DNA from: Periplaneta americana
Taxonomy: Eukaryota > Arthropoda > Insecta > Blattodea > Blattidae
DNA length: 64,000 nucleotides
NCBI RefSeq assembly: GCF_040183065.1
Contig: NC_091121.1
Location: forward strand, 62,404,287-62,468,286
Direction: 5' to 3'
Below, one piece after another: positions 1 through 11,104 of this stretch. Each line of letters opens with the position of its first letter. The first letter of the stretch is position 1. Made by a program: the position numbers and the translations under genes. A model generated the notes under the pieces. That model had not been told where the DNA came from. It worked only from the letters and a program-made list of their open reading frames with translations, and ran no database searches.

Positions 1-309
1 AATTATACTCAATTGTAAATGGTCTGTAAGGACCTAAACAAAGTTTAAGTGGCCTGTCAGATGAAAAGTTTCATAAACTTTCTCTTATAGCACTTTGTCA
101 GAAAATTATGTAATTTATATATTCTGAAAAGGTTTTCTTTATGTGGCCTTAATACAATTGTATCGAAGTTGAAGGAACTTATGTCATAAAATACTAAGGA
201 ACATTTGTATTAAACATTCATATGCATATTTATACCACCATCAGAGAGCTGCATTAAAGAAGAAAAATATCGAAGTACTCGAATAAATAGAATTAATAAT
301 TTTTTTTAC

Positions 310-3300
310 CTTTATTTCTGTTTCCAATTTGACAGGATTATCAACAGGCTCACTGTGGGATGCACCCATCAAGACATCCAGAAATGCACGTTTGTCTAAT
401 GACTTCAAAATCTTGTCTTTCTTCCTTTCTGAACTGCCAGCCTCCTTGAGATGAGATTCCAACATTTTCTGCTGTTGGCGCACTGCATTAAATAACTGCA
501 CTACACCCCTGTAAATAAAGTTTTACTTATTAGAACTAGGTAAATGAAGTAAATGCATCAAAAGGATGGAATGAAATCTTAAAGGAGCAGTCCGCAATAA
601 AATTCGATTATATTATAAGATGTTTACCAAAGTAATCCTTGGATTAACGGTGTTTGTCGCATCGCTCTATGCCTTTTAGTTTGCGAAATATTAAAGGTCT
701 TACTGCAAGCTCTGACATCATAACCACTGATCGCTTCATAAGACTGCATTGTAGTTCCGTTTGACATACAGCGTAGAACGAGTAAATACATATTCATACG
801 TTACAGTCAGTTATTATTAACACACTTAGGACCTATCACATGCATGTACTGTAGTAATAATAATAATAATAATAACTTACCCATTTTGAATTTCGTACTC
901 ATAGTGATTAGAACAACTTGGGTCTGGTAAGGGTTCAAACTGAAAATGTTTAATATGTCGATCCATTATAATCTAAGTCAACGCCTTCACTGAGTGAGTG
1001 AATGTGTGTGAGACGTGAAATATTCGTTATGAATGGAGTGCAAATACGTGTTTATCTCACGTCAACAATAAATTAGTACCATACATGGTTTATATTATTC
1101 TATTGCATCATAGCTGTTGAGTCACACGGTTTGGGCACGAAGCTATGTTTGGGGGAACCTCTAAAACATGCGGATCATCGAATTGCGGCAGCTGATAACT
1201 GGAACTACTTCCAAGACTTTTTCTGTATAGTATCTTCTCTCCACGCATTTTTCTTCCAGACGTATGTTTTGTCTTCCACCCATCGTTCAGTGGCTTTAGA
1301 GTACTGGAGTCTGGAGCCAGTTACATCTCTTTTCACGTTGTAATTATGGTCCATTATCGCAATCATAGTTCTTGTTACCATTCCACCATATGTAAAATGT
1401 TTTCTATTAGGAGTGTAAAGCAATCTCTCGTTATGGTATGATTCAAGTTTGCTGATGTGATAAAATTGATTAGTCTGATTTAGGTTTTTTAAAAGGGAAG
1501 GGTTACATACAACTTTTTTCAGAGCATTGTAATCGCTGGATACAGGTTCGATCCATTCCCTCTTACTATTGTATGGGTGAATGTGTGCACATTTTTTATT
1601 ATGTCTCTGTTTCTCCCCATTCGTATATATTACAAACATGATTTAATACAGAAATGAATCTGTCTTCTAAGTCGTCAGAATCACCTTCACATGTAGCACA
1701 AGACCACATAGGTGATTTATGATGCTCTCATTCCACATTTGTGCGGCGGCTTTAAGGTTTTTAGATGAGCTTTTTGTCATGTGCCAAATGACAAATTGAT
1801 GGCCCATCCATTCATATTTGGTCCTTATCAATTTCCTAATTCTTTTATGGTGGTCCGACAGAAAGAGGATAATGTTCATTTTTTCTTTTAGGCGATCTAT
1901 CTAGAACTTTTTCGTATGCTGCTTCGCCTACATTTAGACCCTTTTGCAGAACTACGAAGTCTATAATCTTATCTGAATCGAGGTCCATTACAATGTAAGT
2001 CACATATTTTGTACTGTAACTAGGTGAGTCAAATTGGCCTTCACCACGATTCGCACGTTTTTATCTTTTCGGGAATTGATAAGTTGTTCATGAATCTGAA
2101 AATAAGTACATCTGACTGTTGGTTCTACGAATTTTGAAATTATTTTATAAAATGTTGTCTTGCCGATGAAACATAGTTGTAAAGTTTTTGATAATTTTTC
2201 AAACAATTTGTATCTTATATCGCACAAATATAACGCAGAACTCACTGCTACGCTTCACCTCTGTTCGGACTTCCACTCCCAATTACGGGCATTCTGATAC
2301 ACTACATTAACTTTCAGCAATGGTCCTATTGTTTCTACCAAATATTTGTAAAAGATGAATGATAAATATTACAGAAGAGAAACAAAATTTGTAACGCTGA
2401 CAAAAAAACTTTTTGACTCCCTATATTACTTTCTGTTTCATGTGCAGCGTCTTCAGAACCTGATGAATTAGAATTTGAAGTTTCTTCTTCTATTTGAAAA
2501 GATGTCTGTAAGTCAGTTTCTGCTCCCCCACATCTGATTCACTACACACATTTCTTAGCGTCTCGCACCCTATCTCACACTAAACAACTTTGTTTATATT
2601 CGGTTCCTGTGAATTTTCAGCCTCATCGAGAACTACACACACGTCAATATTTTCAGCTATAGGTGCATCACTGCAACTTGCTATTACTTCTTCGACGACC
2701 TTCTTTCATCTATAAGCAGAGGAGCGCGTAGTATCAGAACTGTCTTGGGGAGATTCTCTTTTCAAAAATAGGGAAGGGACAGAAGTTTTCTTCATTTTCA
2801 TAGGAGTTCTATTGTCTTTCATTAAACGTCTTTTTAGTAAAGACGATTCTTCAAAATCAGTTTCACGGAAATGACTGGGACACACAACAGTAGTTTTCGG
2901 TAGTGTAAAACCTTATCTGTTGATTTTCTTCACCCATGTTTTAAATATTTACGGTAACTTTTCTCTGTTCGGAAATACATGAAATAATACCCCTTCTTCA
3001 TGTTCTGTTTTTGTTGTTCCCTCTGAACACGAAAAATCACAACACCACGGCATTTTAAACTGTATTACGATACAATTCCTTCTGTTTAGTCTACTGTAGT
3101 TCAAAATCGTTCATATAAAAGAAAATACGTCTACATAAAACCACAACATTGGTATGTGCTGGTTTTATGATTAAATGAAAAGCAAAATATGACTTCACAC
3201 ATCACAACTAAGTCCGAAATTCTGTTCACGTTTACTACGACGAGAGAAGATTATTTATTTTAATACAAAGCGCTGCACTAGCGGATGTTCTCGGTCTACT

Positions 3301-6300
3301 ACGCAATCACACCAGTTCAGTGGCTATGACGTCATAAGTATTTGCGCGGAATCAGTAACTCAAGAACCATGCCTCGCATTGACATGCGGTAAATTACATT
3401 CTACTTAGATTGAAAAACGTGTTTGATTAAAGCCAACTTAATTTTATCGCGGACTGCTCCTTTAAAGACTACAATAAAATTTACATATTTAGAATGCACT
3501 TAATGCAGTGCATTTTTTTCTACTTGAGGCCTCATCAGGAACTTGTTTTGTTGATCGATAATAATCCCTTGGCACATTTCTGCTCAAACAACTTGTGATA
3601 TAGGAGCTATTTAAAGTATATTGTCTACAGCCACACATTCCTGACATCTTTTGCATTCACTTGCAAAAGTTCTTCATCCATAGTTTTTCTTTTTTTTTTG
3701 TTTTGATATCTTCTTTACATTCCTTTATATTATAAGGCTTGGAGAAAGTGCGAGTCATAACTCTTTAGTCACGATCCTATTACCATACACCTTTCTCATT
3801 AATTCAAGTGAATCCTAGGCTGTGTGCTGTGGCAGAACCTTGAAAATATGTATGGGTGCTTATTGTTACTCAATATCTGATAGCTGTTCAAATAAGCCAA
3901 TTTTTTCATTATGCATTGGAACTTCTGTGCACCAGTGTCTACTGTTCTGTGAACTAACATGATCATGCACATGAAACCATATTTCATCTGAGAAAACGAT
4001 TAATTGTGAATTAATAATATATTAGCAATGCTCTGCAAAATTCAATACAAAAATTCAATCCCCTTACATTATCATGTAGTTGTAATTTTTTAACAAACTC
4101 TCAAAGATTTAAATTTAAAAGTTCAGTAACTTTGCTGGTTGAAAATATGAGATGTCTGTTTCCTGTGCAAAACTACATTGAGATTTCTTTGGAGAACGTT
4201 CTAATATTTCTCCTATTTGATAGAGTTTTTCTTTCTTAGAAGTTTCATCATTCAGAGATCTCATTTCTCCAAGCCTAAGCATAAATAAGCCTAAAGAATG
4301 TTTCCTAATTTCTTTAAAAATTGCCTATACAGTTTCATGCATGAGTTCGCTATAAAATGTGTTATAAATAAAATTTTTCTGTTCTAGTGTTAACTTAACT
4401 TATGTGGTGGAATTTTAATAACATACTATAACTAATAATATTAACAGACTGTAACAATACAAAGACTCCTCAGTTATAGTTGCACCCAGTGCTTTTTTCT
4501 GGTGGAATGCACCGGTAAAAAGTTTTTTTTTTATCGTGGAACCGAGAACTGTGTTAATAATCATGTTTTTAAGACAGCTTTTCTTTGAATTCCTCTTAGG
4601 CCTAGAAAGTCTTCAAGTTGAACGAAAAGGAGGTTAAAAACGATAAAATCCTGTGCACTGGAAAGTAATCTTCTCTCTCTCCGCTATATATTCTACACAG
4701 AGTTCCACAACCTTTTCCTCCAGAAAAAGCACTGCTTGTATCACAATTTCATTGTATAATGACAAGCAAGTGGTTGTAATACATGTATCTATGAGCAGGA
4801 GAATTATCAATTGATAAAACCAGTTTATGATGTAATCTTCAGCGTGTAGAATCCCCACACAGCTATAAGCAATGTACTGGACTTGAAAGAAAAATATAAA
4901 CACATTTACTATTTACATTCAGAAAAGCATTAACTTTGAGTAGTATGTAAGCATGAAAATATCACTTCATAAACTGTCGATGAGAAAATTTATTTAATAA
5001 TTTTCATAAATTCCGTGAATCAAATTCAATTTTCATCACATGCAATCTGGATGTTGTATCTTACAGTGTCTCACAGCCCATTTCATAATTCTAATCCCTG
5101 ATAAATGAGTTCTCATCAACTCTAGAAAAGGGAGAATTAAGAAAGCCATGTCAATGAATTACACGAGTCTGTTCTGTTTTTGTTAACTGTTTTTCATTCT
5201 TCCATGTCTACGTTACTTCCACGTAAGTCGCATTGTCAGCAGAATGGCTAAACCACAAGAGCATCCACTTTTCACAGTGGTAAAATGAGTTCATTTCCTC
5301 GGAAAGTCCAAGTAGAATTAGTGGTGGATAAAGTTTATGTGTGGTGGTACGTTTTTGGAGGATAGGCTACTCTCATTTCACCTACCAAAATTCCACCACT
5401 ACTTCATTAACCACCACTGCCACATGGTACCATGTAGTTCGCCTCCCATGGTGCACCAATAGAAATTATGCCTATGGTGACTAAAAGAACTACAGTTTTG
5501 GTGCATCACACATAGACAGGGATGCTTCGGTGAATGACGAAAGTACCTGCCATTGAAGAGGAGAGGGAATTCAGATCTGGAGTCATTAGAGTTGGAAATG
5601 CTCCTAAATTAATCTAACATTTGTCACCTATTTAACTTGAATGTTCTATTCTGAAAGTACTGACTTTTTTCTTTTATCATGTGTATAATAATAGTGCTGC
5701 TGTCTTTTGAGTAAAGTACCTCTCTCTTTACATCCCCTATGAACAATTTCTGTTAAATTGTATAAAAGAAAGGAAAATTATTCGAAATACCGACTCCAGA
5801 ATTTATTTTTAATTATTTGGGATTTTTTGTGAATGTTTTCACATTAGCCATTAATTTCTATGCAGCTAATGTGTTCTTAAAGAATTTATGGTGGTTACTC
5901 CTCCTTAATAATCTTACAAATTAGTTACTTGTACGAACACATATGTATGACAATAAATATTAATTTTATAAAATATTTCATTGTATTATGACATGTGTAC
6001 TATGGGAGCGTTGTCATTTCAAGTAAATGTTGTATGAACTGAGGTCTATTGTATTCGTTATTTCTTATTGAGATTGTGCATGTGTTAGATGTGTTATGGC
6101 TGAGAGTGGGTCTGATAAGTTCAATTTGTGCGATGGTTGCAAAAGTCGAGTTGTTGAGTTTTTAATATCTGTAATGGTTTTCAGAGTTAAAAAAAAAAGT
6201 ATTCGATTTGCCATTGAGTTATTTCTGGGCAATGTAAATGTTCAAATAATGGTGGTGTAATTGGAGCAGACTGGAACAGGAAGCAGTTTCGTTGTCAGAA

Positions 6301-6843
6301 ATGTATGTCAGTTTAAGGAAACAAACAAAGAGGATTTGTGGCTTAAGTTCAGGAGGGTCGTTAACATCATTTCTGTGCTGCTGGAAGTTTATATCCTCCA
6401 CTTCACATTTAAGGTGTAAGTACTTTATGTGGAAATAATTGGTGTCGGTTCATTATTATTATTATTTTTTTTTTTGTATTCAAAATGTTAAAATATGTTA
6501 ATTTTTGTCATTTGAAATGGCTATTTTTGGAGGTATTATTTCGAATATTTATTAAAAAAAACCTTTGTTGTAATTTTTTCTTGAGATAGAATAAGGATGC
6601 AGAATGAATGGTAACAAATTACTGTTAATATGAAATAAAGAAAGTAATGATTCTTTTTTATTTAAAGATTAATCACTTACTTCGTAGCAATTCTGTTAAG
6701 CCTCCTTTCTCGTTCACGATCCAGAATACTTGGTTTCACTCTGCATTTGGACTGCAATTCTCGTTGCTACAAAATAACATGCACATTTAAATACATCTTA
6801 CAGGAATTTCGCTTCTCCTCCTCCAATCAGTAACAAAAGCATG

Positions 6844-6886
<43 letters not shown>

Positions 6887-7053
6887 CAACAACAGGGTGG
6901 CCAGTTCCTTTTCCTTTTCATTGCATACATCGCCAATTAGCCACAAATTACACTAATCAGACTTCAGATGTATACAAACAATACTGTTCTTCCTCTAACC
7001 CATATCGTTAAGTGAGATGTACTGCCTGATATATAATAGATGTAATAGCAGTA

Positions 7054-7103
<50 letters not shown>

Positions 7104-7308
7104 TAATTGTAGTAGTGGACACAGATCGAGGAGGAGGCCCAAAAATAGATGCCGTGGTGGGATTGTGTTCAACAGGATCCGGAAGAAAAGAAGATTTGGA
7201 ATTTGGAGATGGAAGGAGCTGTTATAAAGGACAGGGATAAATGAAGGTAAGCCTAGAGGAGGCAAAGGTCTATCATGTAGTACCATGCAAGAAGAAGAAG
7301 TAGTAGTA

Positions 7309-7345
<37 letters not shown>

Positions 7346-8571
7346 CGACTGTGGTAATGGTAGAAGTAGCAACTCCAACGTCTGAATTTTTATAACATAA
7401 GATAAAAAATGACATATTACCTTCCTTTGTGTTAAATGCTCATTTACGGCTGGAATATTCTGCTTGGTATCTCCGTCTATTTCAAAATCTACCTTTTCCT
7501 TGTCCACGTTATTTTTAACCTCTGTTAATTTCTTGGCTTTGGATAATACGATAGATCGGCTCTTTCTTGGCTTCTTTAATCTAAGAACTCGCGCCATGGC
7601 ATCAGCCCAACCTGGGTTAGATTCGCAAACATCTATCTCACATCCTTCATCAAGAGCTGAATCTTCTTCACAATGTTCACTATCAACTGAAGAAAATAAG
7701 ACACATTATATACTTCTTATTACTAGTAACATTTCCAACCTCTTTCTATGCTACTAACGTATTGATACCGGGCGCGCTTCCGTGCAGGAATAGTGGCATT
7801 TCCTCTAAGGTTAAAGCCCAGTTTAGGTGTAATCGAAAATTAGGTGCTAGAAAATACTGAGAATAGGACGCATGTTCATATGACATTTTTTTCGATTAAT
7901 ACACACACTTAAACTGGACTCTAACCTTAGAGAAATGCCACTGTCCCTGTATGGAAGCGCGCCCCTTTTTTGTGTTTCGTTATGGGTTAAATAAGGGGAT
8001 AGCTAAATGATATGAGGCCGAAGTATGTGACAAGGTTAGTGGCTTAGTTGAGGGGATATACCTATCTTAGGGCAGAGAAATCTGAAAGTTTTAAATAGGT
8101 CTACCCTGTACTTTAAATGCGTTTTCTCTCCCTGTGTAGTATGGGATGGTATCAAAGTTTCACCCAAAAGAATTGGAGTGAACAGGGATGGACGAGAGAA
8201 ATATGAAAAGTAGAGTACGATAGGATGGTTGTAGTATACCTATTTAAAAAATGAAAGAAAGGAATAGAAATCTATATGTGACCTGGCAACAGCTTCAACA
8301 TTTCGGAATGATACACTGTATTTGTATTGTTGCACGTTCTCAAAAGAGGCATGCAATATAGCATAAAGGGGACTACTTAAAAGAATGTCAAATACAGTAA
8401 CATATAGCTGTCAGTCGTTGCTGTACACACGTGCATGGACATATCTCACTTTATTACTGTTTTCATATGAGATATATTTTAACATAACTAAATTGTTTCA
8501 TGGTATTTACCTGCTTTTGACTCATCGTAGACATTTTCTTTTTCCATTTTTCCTAATTCCTCCACAAACAT
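310..8571 (-). CDS. RRP15: RRP15-like ribosomal RNA processing protein (3' end off window)
   Basis: Nucleolar factor needed for pre-60S/pre-rRNA maturation. Four coding exons on the minus strand join in phase: 8571-8511, 7686-7421, 6766-6681 and 508-310, giving about 204 residues so far. Exon 2 carries the family signature GWADAMARVL; exon 3 has CRVKPSILDRE and leads into RIATKGVVQLFNAV across the exon 3/4 junction; exon 4 continues with KEAGSSERKK. All of these match the conserved RRP15 core. Junctions are canonical, for example GCTACGAA|GTAAGT and TTTACAG|GGG. The last exon(s) should lie left of the window. The start is uncertain: I chose the first in-frame ATG in exon 1 (MFVEELGK), but the frame stays open upstream to about 8745 without an ATG, so another 5' exon is possible. 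Introns hold a Kolobok-like transposon, a MITE and TAA microsatellites. Family assignment is very secure; the ends are not. Confidence 0.92.
579..3465 (-). mobile_element. Decayed Kolobok-like DNA transposon with TTAA target duplication
   Basis: The element is bounded by inverted termini reading AGGAGCAGTCCGCRATAAAA (starting at 583 and, inverted, ending at 3461) and flanked on both sides by TTAA. On the minus strand a broken coding region starts at ATG 3053 with a THAP-type zinc-finger pattern: early Cys residues, FHVFPNREK, a Trp, then VCPSHFRETDFE. Further along are transposase-like stretches, including LIRTKYEWMGHQFVIWHMTK near 1800. Stops and frameshifts are frequent, so it is inactive. 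A THAP domain plus TTAA duplication is the known combination for Kolobok; piggyBac also uses TTAA but lacks THAP. It sits in RRP15 intron 3. Confidence 0.72.
4487..4734. mobile_element. MITE, copy 1 of a family with CAGTGCTTTTT termini
   Basis: A 248-bp element begins CAGTGCTTTTTTCTGG and ends with the inverse, CCAGAAAAAGCACTG. Internal blocks (GAGAACTGTGTTAATAATCA, GTGCACTGGA) recur in the copy at 46082-46347, showing a dispersed non-autonomous DNA element. No coding capacity. The superfamily is not determined. Confidence 0.68.
4735..6680. other. RRP15 intron 3 remainder, no gene seen
   Basis: AT-rich intronic sequence between the MITE and RRP15 exon 3. Short open frames here have no recognisable domain. 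A weakly self-complementary stretch rich in GTGGTGG/CCACCAC lies near 5320-5420. Nothing else is supported. Confidence 0.5.
6846..6894. repeat. (AAT)n/(AAC)n microsatellite
   Basis: A run of AAT units grades into AAC units and abuts the dispersed repeat at 6892-7047. It may therefore be the simple tail of that repeat. Confidence 0.9.
6892..7047 (-). repeat. Dispersed repeat copy A (GAACTGGCCACCC family)
   Basis: Read on the minus strand it shares CTGAAGTCTGATTAGTGTAA, ATGTATGCAATG and GAACTGGCCACCC with two copies at 19660-20036. Upstream it also shares TCAGGCA..TACAT and AGAGGAAGAACA. It is a non-coding interspersed element of unknown class. Confidence 0.7.
7052..7102. repeat. (TAA)n microsatellite
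   Basis: About 16 uninterrupted TAA units. Its leucine- or tyrosine-rich open frames are artefacts of the repeat. Confidence 0.95.
7309..7344. repeat. (TAA)n microsatellite
   Basis: About 12 TAA units, in RRP15 intron 2 just downstream of exon 2. Confidence 0.93.
7770..7965. mobile_element. 196-bp MITE with about 60-bp terminal inverted repeats
   Basis: The left end GGGCGCGCTTCCGTGCAGG and the right end, inverted GGGCGCGCTTCCATACAGG, pair over about 60 bp. The pairing includes AGTGGCATTTC, CTAAGGTTA and CCAGTTTA. It lies between RRP15 exons 1 and 2, has no coding capacity, and its superfamily is unknown. Confidence 0.75.
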
Positions 8572-8849
8572 TGAATCCCTATTACCTTTATCTTTAATCA
8601 CAAGACTAGAATGTCTAACCTGACATCTTTGTTTACGTTTTTCGTGAACACTGTTGCCAATATCCAAAGCATCACTTGTAGATACATGGGTACCACCACA
8701 AACAAATTCAACAAGCAACAGCAGCTGGTTTTCCAGGCATTCCAAGATCGCTTGTGTTCATGTTCGTTTTCTGGTTTTCGCTGTTCGTCTGTTTTAGTGT
8801 TCTGTACTTCTGAGCTGAAGCAGCAAAGTGGAAATTGCTCGTGCTAAAA

Positions 8850-9520
8850 CAGTAGGCCTATAATGTCAAAATTTAATTGGAAATGTTGAATTTTATAAAC
8901 GAATTATGTAGAGATAAAAGAGAAAAGGTATGTAAAACGATTTGACATTCGACAATTATTCTCACAAAATATCATGCTGTGCGTGTAAAGTTATTTTTAT
9001 AGTAGGCCTACAGGTTAAAAAGCACTTGTCAAACTTGAAAGTTAATATTCTATTTAGCCTATAGATATTATGATAGCCTACTTATGTAGATTAAATTATT
9101 AACAGTATTCCTACATGTATCTTGAAATTCTTGTTAGTAGTTTTAGAATTGTAAGATAGTTTCCAGATGTTCATGGTAATTTACAAATGTCTAGAGCTAT
9201 ATAACTACCCTCTAATAGCCATTGAGTTATTGTATACAGTCACTGTATTTTCTTGGATAACGTGCAACATTGTAGGCATACATAAGTTATCTTATATAAT
9301 ATAATGCTTTTACTTCCAATTTGAACTTATAGAAACGTCATTAAATTTGTTATAACTGAAACACGTTTATTATCACTGATTTTTGTACATTGATCTTGTA
9401 GCTACAAATTAGATTGTGAAATATTGTGCTTTCTTGCAGTGAATGTTTTAAAATTTTGAATTTATATTTCTGTATATTCATACATATCCCTGTCAGGTTT
9501 TCCTTTTATTTAAGATACTT
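8850..9520. other. SPATA7/RRP15 divergent intergenic or first-intron sequence
   Basis: AT-rich sequence between the RRP15 5' end and the first foldback. It presumably contains the SPATA7 promoter or first intron. I see no exon, promoter element or repeat that I can support. Confidence 0.4.
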
Positions 9521-9527
9521 ATTATGT

Positions 9528-9755
9528 CACTGATTAACTTTGCAGTTTCTTTACTGTGTTAGCTTTTTAGGAAATTACCTGGCTGACTAGTTTCTAAGTG
9601 TTATCCTTCATTGTCCAAAGCGTAGTCTTAAACACTTCGAAACTAGTCAGCGAGGCAATTTCCTAAGAAGTTAACACACTAAAGAAGTTGCAAAGTTAAT
9701 CAGTGATTATATAAGTGTTAAAAGTGTATATAGACCAATGATGAAAAAAGACATA
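9528..9755 (+). mobile_element. Foldback fragment related to the Penelope-like element at 56 kb
   Basis: Two near-complementary arms (about 9528-9616 and 9620-9704) pair through CACTGATTAAC, ACTGTGTTA, TTTAGGAAATT and GACTAGTTTC. The right arm and tail (TTCGAAACTAGTCAGC, ATAAGTGTTAAAA, then CAATGA) are nearly identical to the right end of the palindromic element at 56390-57062. This is therefore a short terminal copy of that Penelope-like family. Confidence 0.7.
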
Positions 9756-9759
9756 TTAT

Positions 9760-11100
9760 GTGTTTAATTATGTGTATTAACTACACCTTAGCTCTCATAT
9801 TGCTCCAAGGTATAAAATAGGTATTGGTAATAGGCCTGTTCTATAATTTCAGAGAATGATTGACTTAATATGCCATGTTATTCAGGCACAATGTGTACTT
9901 GTTTAACATAGCCATGCACACATTTTAGTACTTTTACAATTTAATATAAGTTGTTATAGTATTTATATCCCTTCCCGCCTTTTAAGAGCAAGTAGAAACG
10001 TGCAAACTCTACATCAGCAATTAAATACAAAATCCTGTGATATGAACTTCGTTTGTCAACGAAACATTTATATGTATGTCTAGTAATTATCCTTTGATCT
10101 AAAATGCTTGAATATGCATTTATTAAATGTTGGTTGAAAATATGTATAAGCCTGTTGCGTATCAGTTTTCGCTAGAAAAGGTCTTAATTTGACATAGCCT
10201 ATGTTTTTATTGAATGACAGTTCCAAAATAGGAAACGTACAGGAATACATTACCTATTGATTTCTATTCTGTCACTATGGAGACTGGAATTTGAAGTGAA
10301 CCAAGTGATTGATAATTTAATAGACTAGAATTTTGCTCCATTATTGTTTCCTAGTTCATGTACGTGAAAGTTGGTTGAAATATGTTTATTCAGATTTAGG
10401 TAGTTTTATGTAAGGTGATCAGTCTCAAGATTTTGGATCAAATTCGAGATTTTCTACATGGTAACATAGTGAATTTCAGGAGAATGATCGAACTTAGCTT
10501 GTTAATATTCCTTGAGTGTAAAATTTACTCCATGAATTACTTAGTCATAAATTGTGGTGTGTTCATGAGGTTGGCTACTGGAGATGAGCAACGTATGTTC
10601 CCAGGTTTAGGATATAGGCTGTATTCCAATTAATTTGAGAAGATACAATACGTCTTTTAATATAATCTTATGGTTTTATACCGTAAACATAAGTGAGTGA
10701 CATCATTAAAATAGGAATGAAATTTAGACTGCTGTTTCATTAATTTCTGTATAGTGGAGTGGTGGATTGTTAAGTGCTTATCAAGAAGATATTGTGGCAA
10801 TAGTTTGTAATATAAGAAGAGGATACATTTAGAATTAATTATGTTTAATTATATTTTTAATATTCAGCTGCCATGATTGTTTATCTATATATATTTTTTT
10901 TATGTGCCCATTCATGTACAACCATTATTGTAAATTGTGTGTTATTCTGTGTCTATAGGCAAGCCTTGGAAGGTCAGATAGTAAAAATAAATAAAATTCC
11001 ATAGCGATAGTTCATTGTCTCCATGAGCTATTCTGTTTTGTCAACTTATATGCAATTTTTATACTGAAAATGATGTAAGATACGTCCATCTTTCAACTTG
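9760..11100. other. SPATA7 upstream/intron sequence, no gene seen
   Basis: AT-rich sequence with a few short unsupported open frames, including a 72-codon frame at 10415-10633. I searched without success for a first exon encoding the conserved SPATA7 N-terminus. Confidence 0.4.
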
Positions 11101-11104
11101 TAAA

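Noticed and set aside
1-240. RRP15 last exon
   Set aside because: No frame in this stretch matches the conserved RRP15 C-terminus; it probably lies outside the window.
4634-4903. 89-codon minus frame
   Set aside because: Overlaps the MITE end and has no domain.
7008-7597. Open frames rich in Leu, Ile or Tyr
   Set aside because: They come from translating the (TAA)n microsatellites; only the RRP15 exon 2 part (7421-7597) is real.
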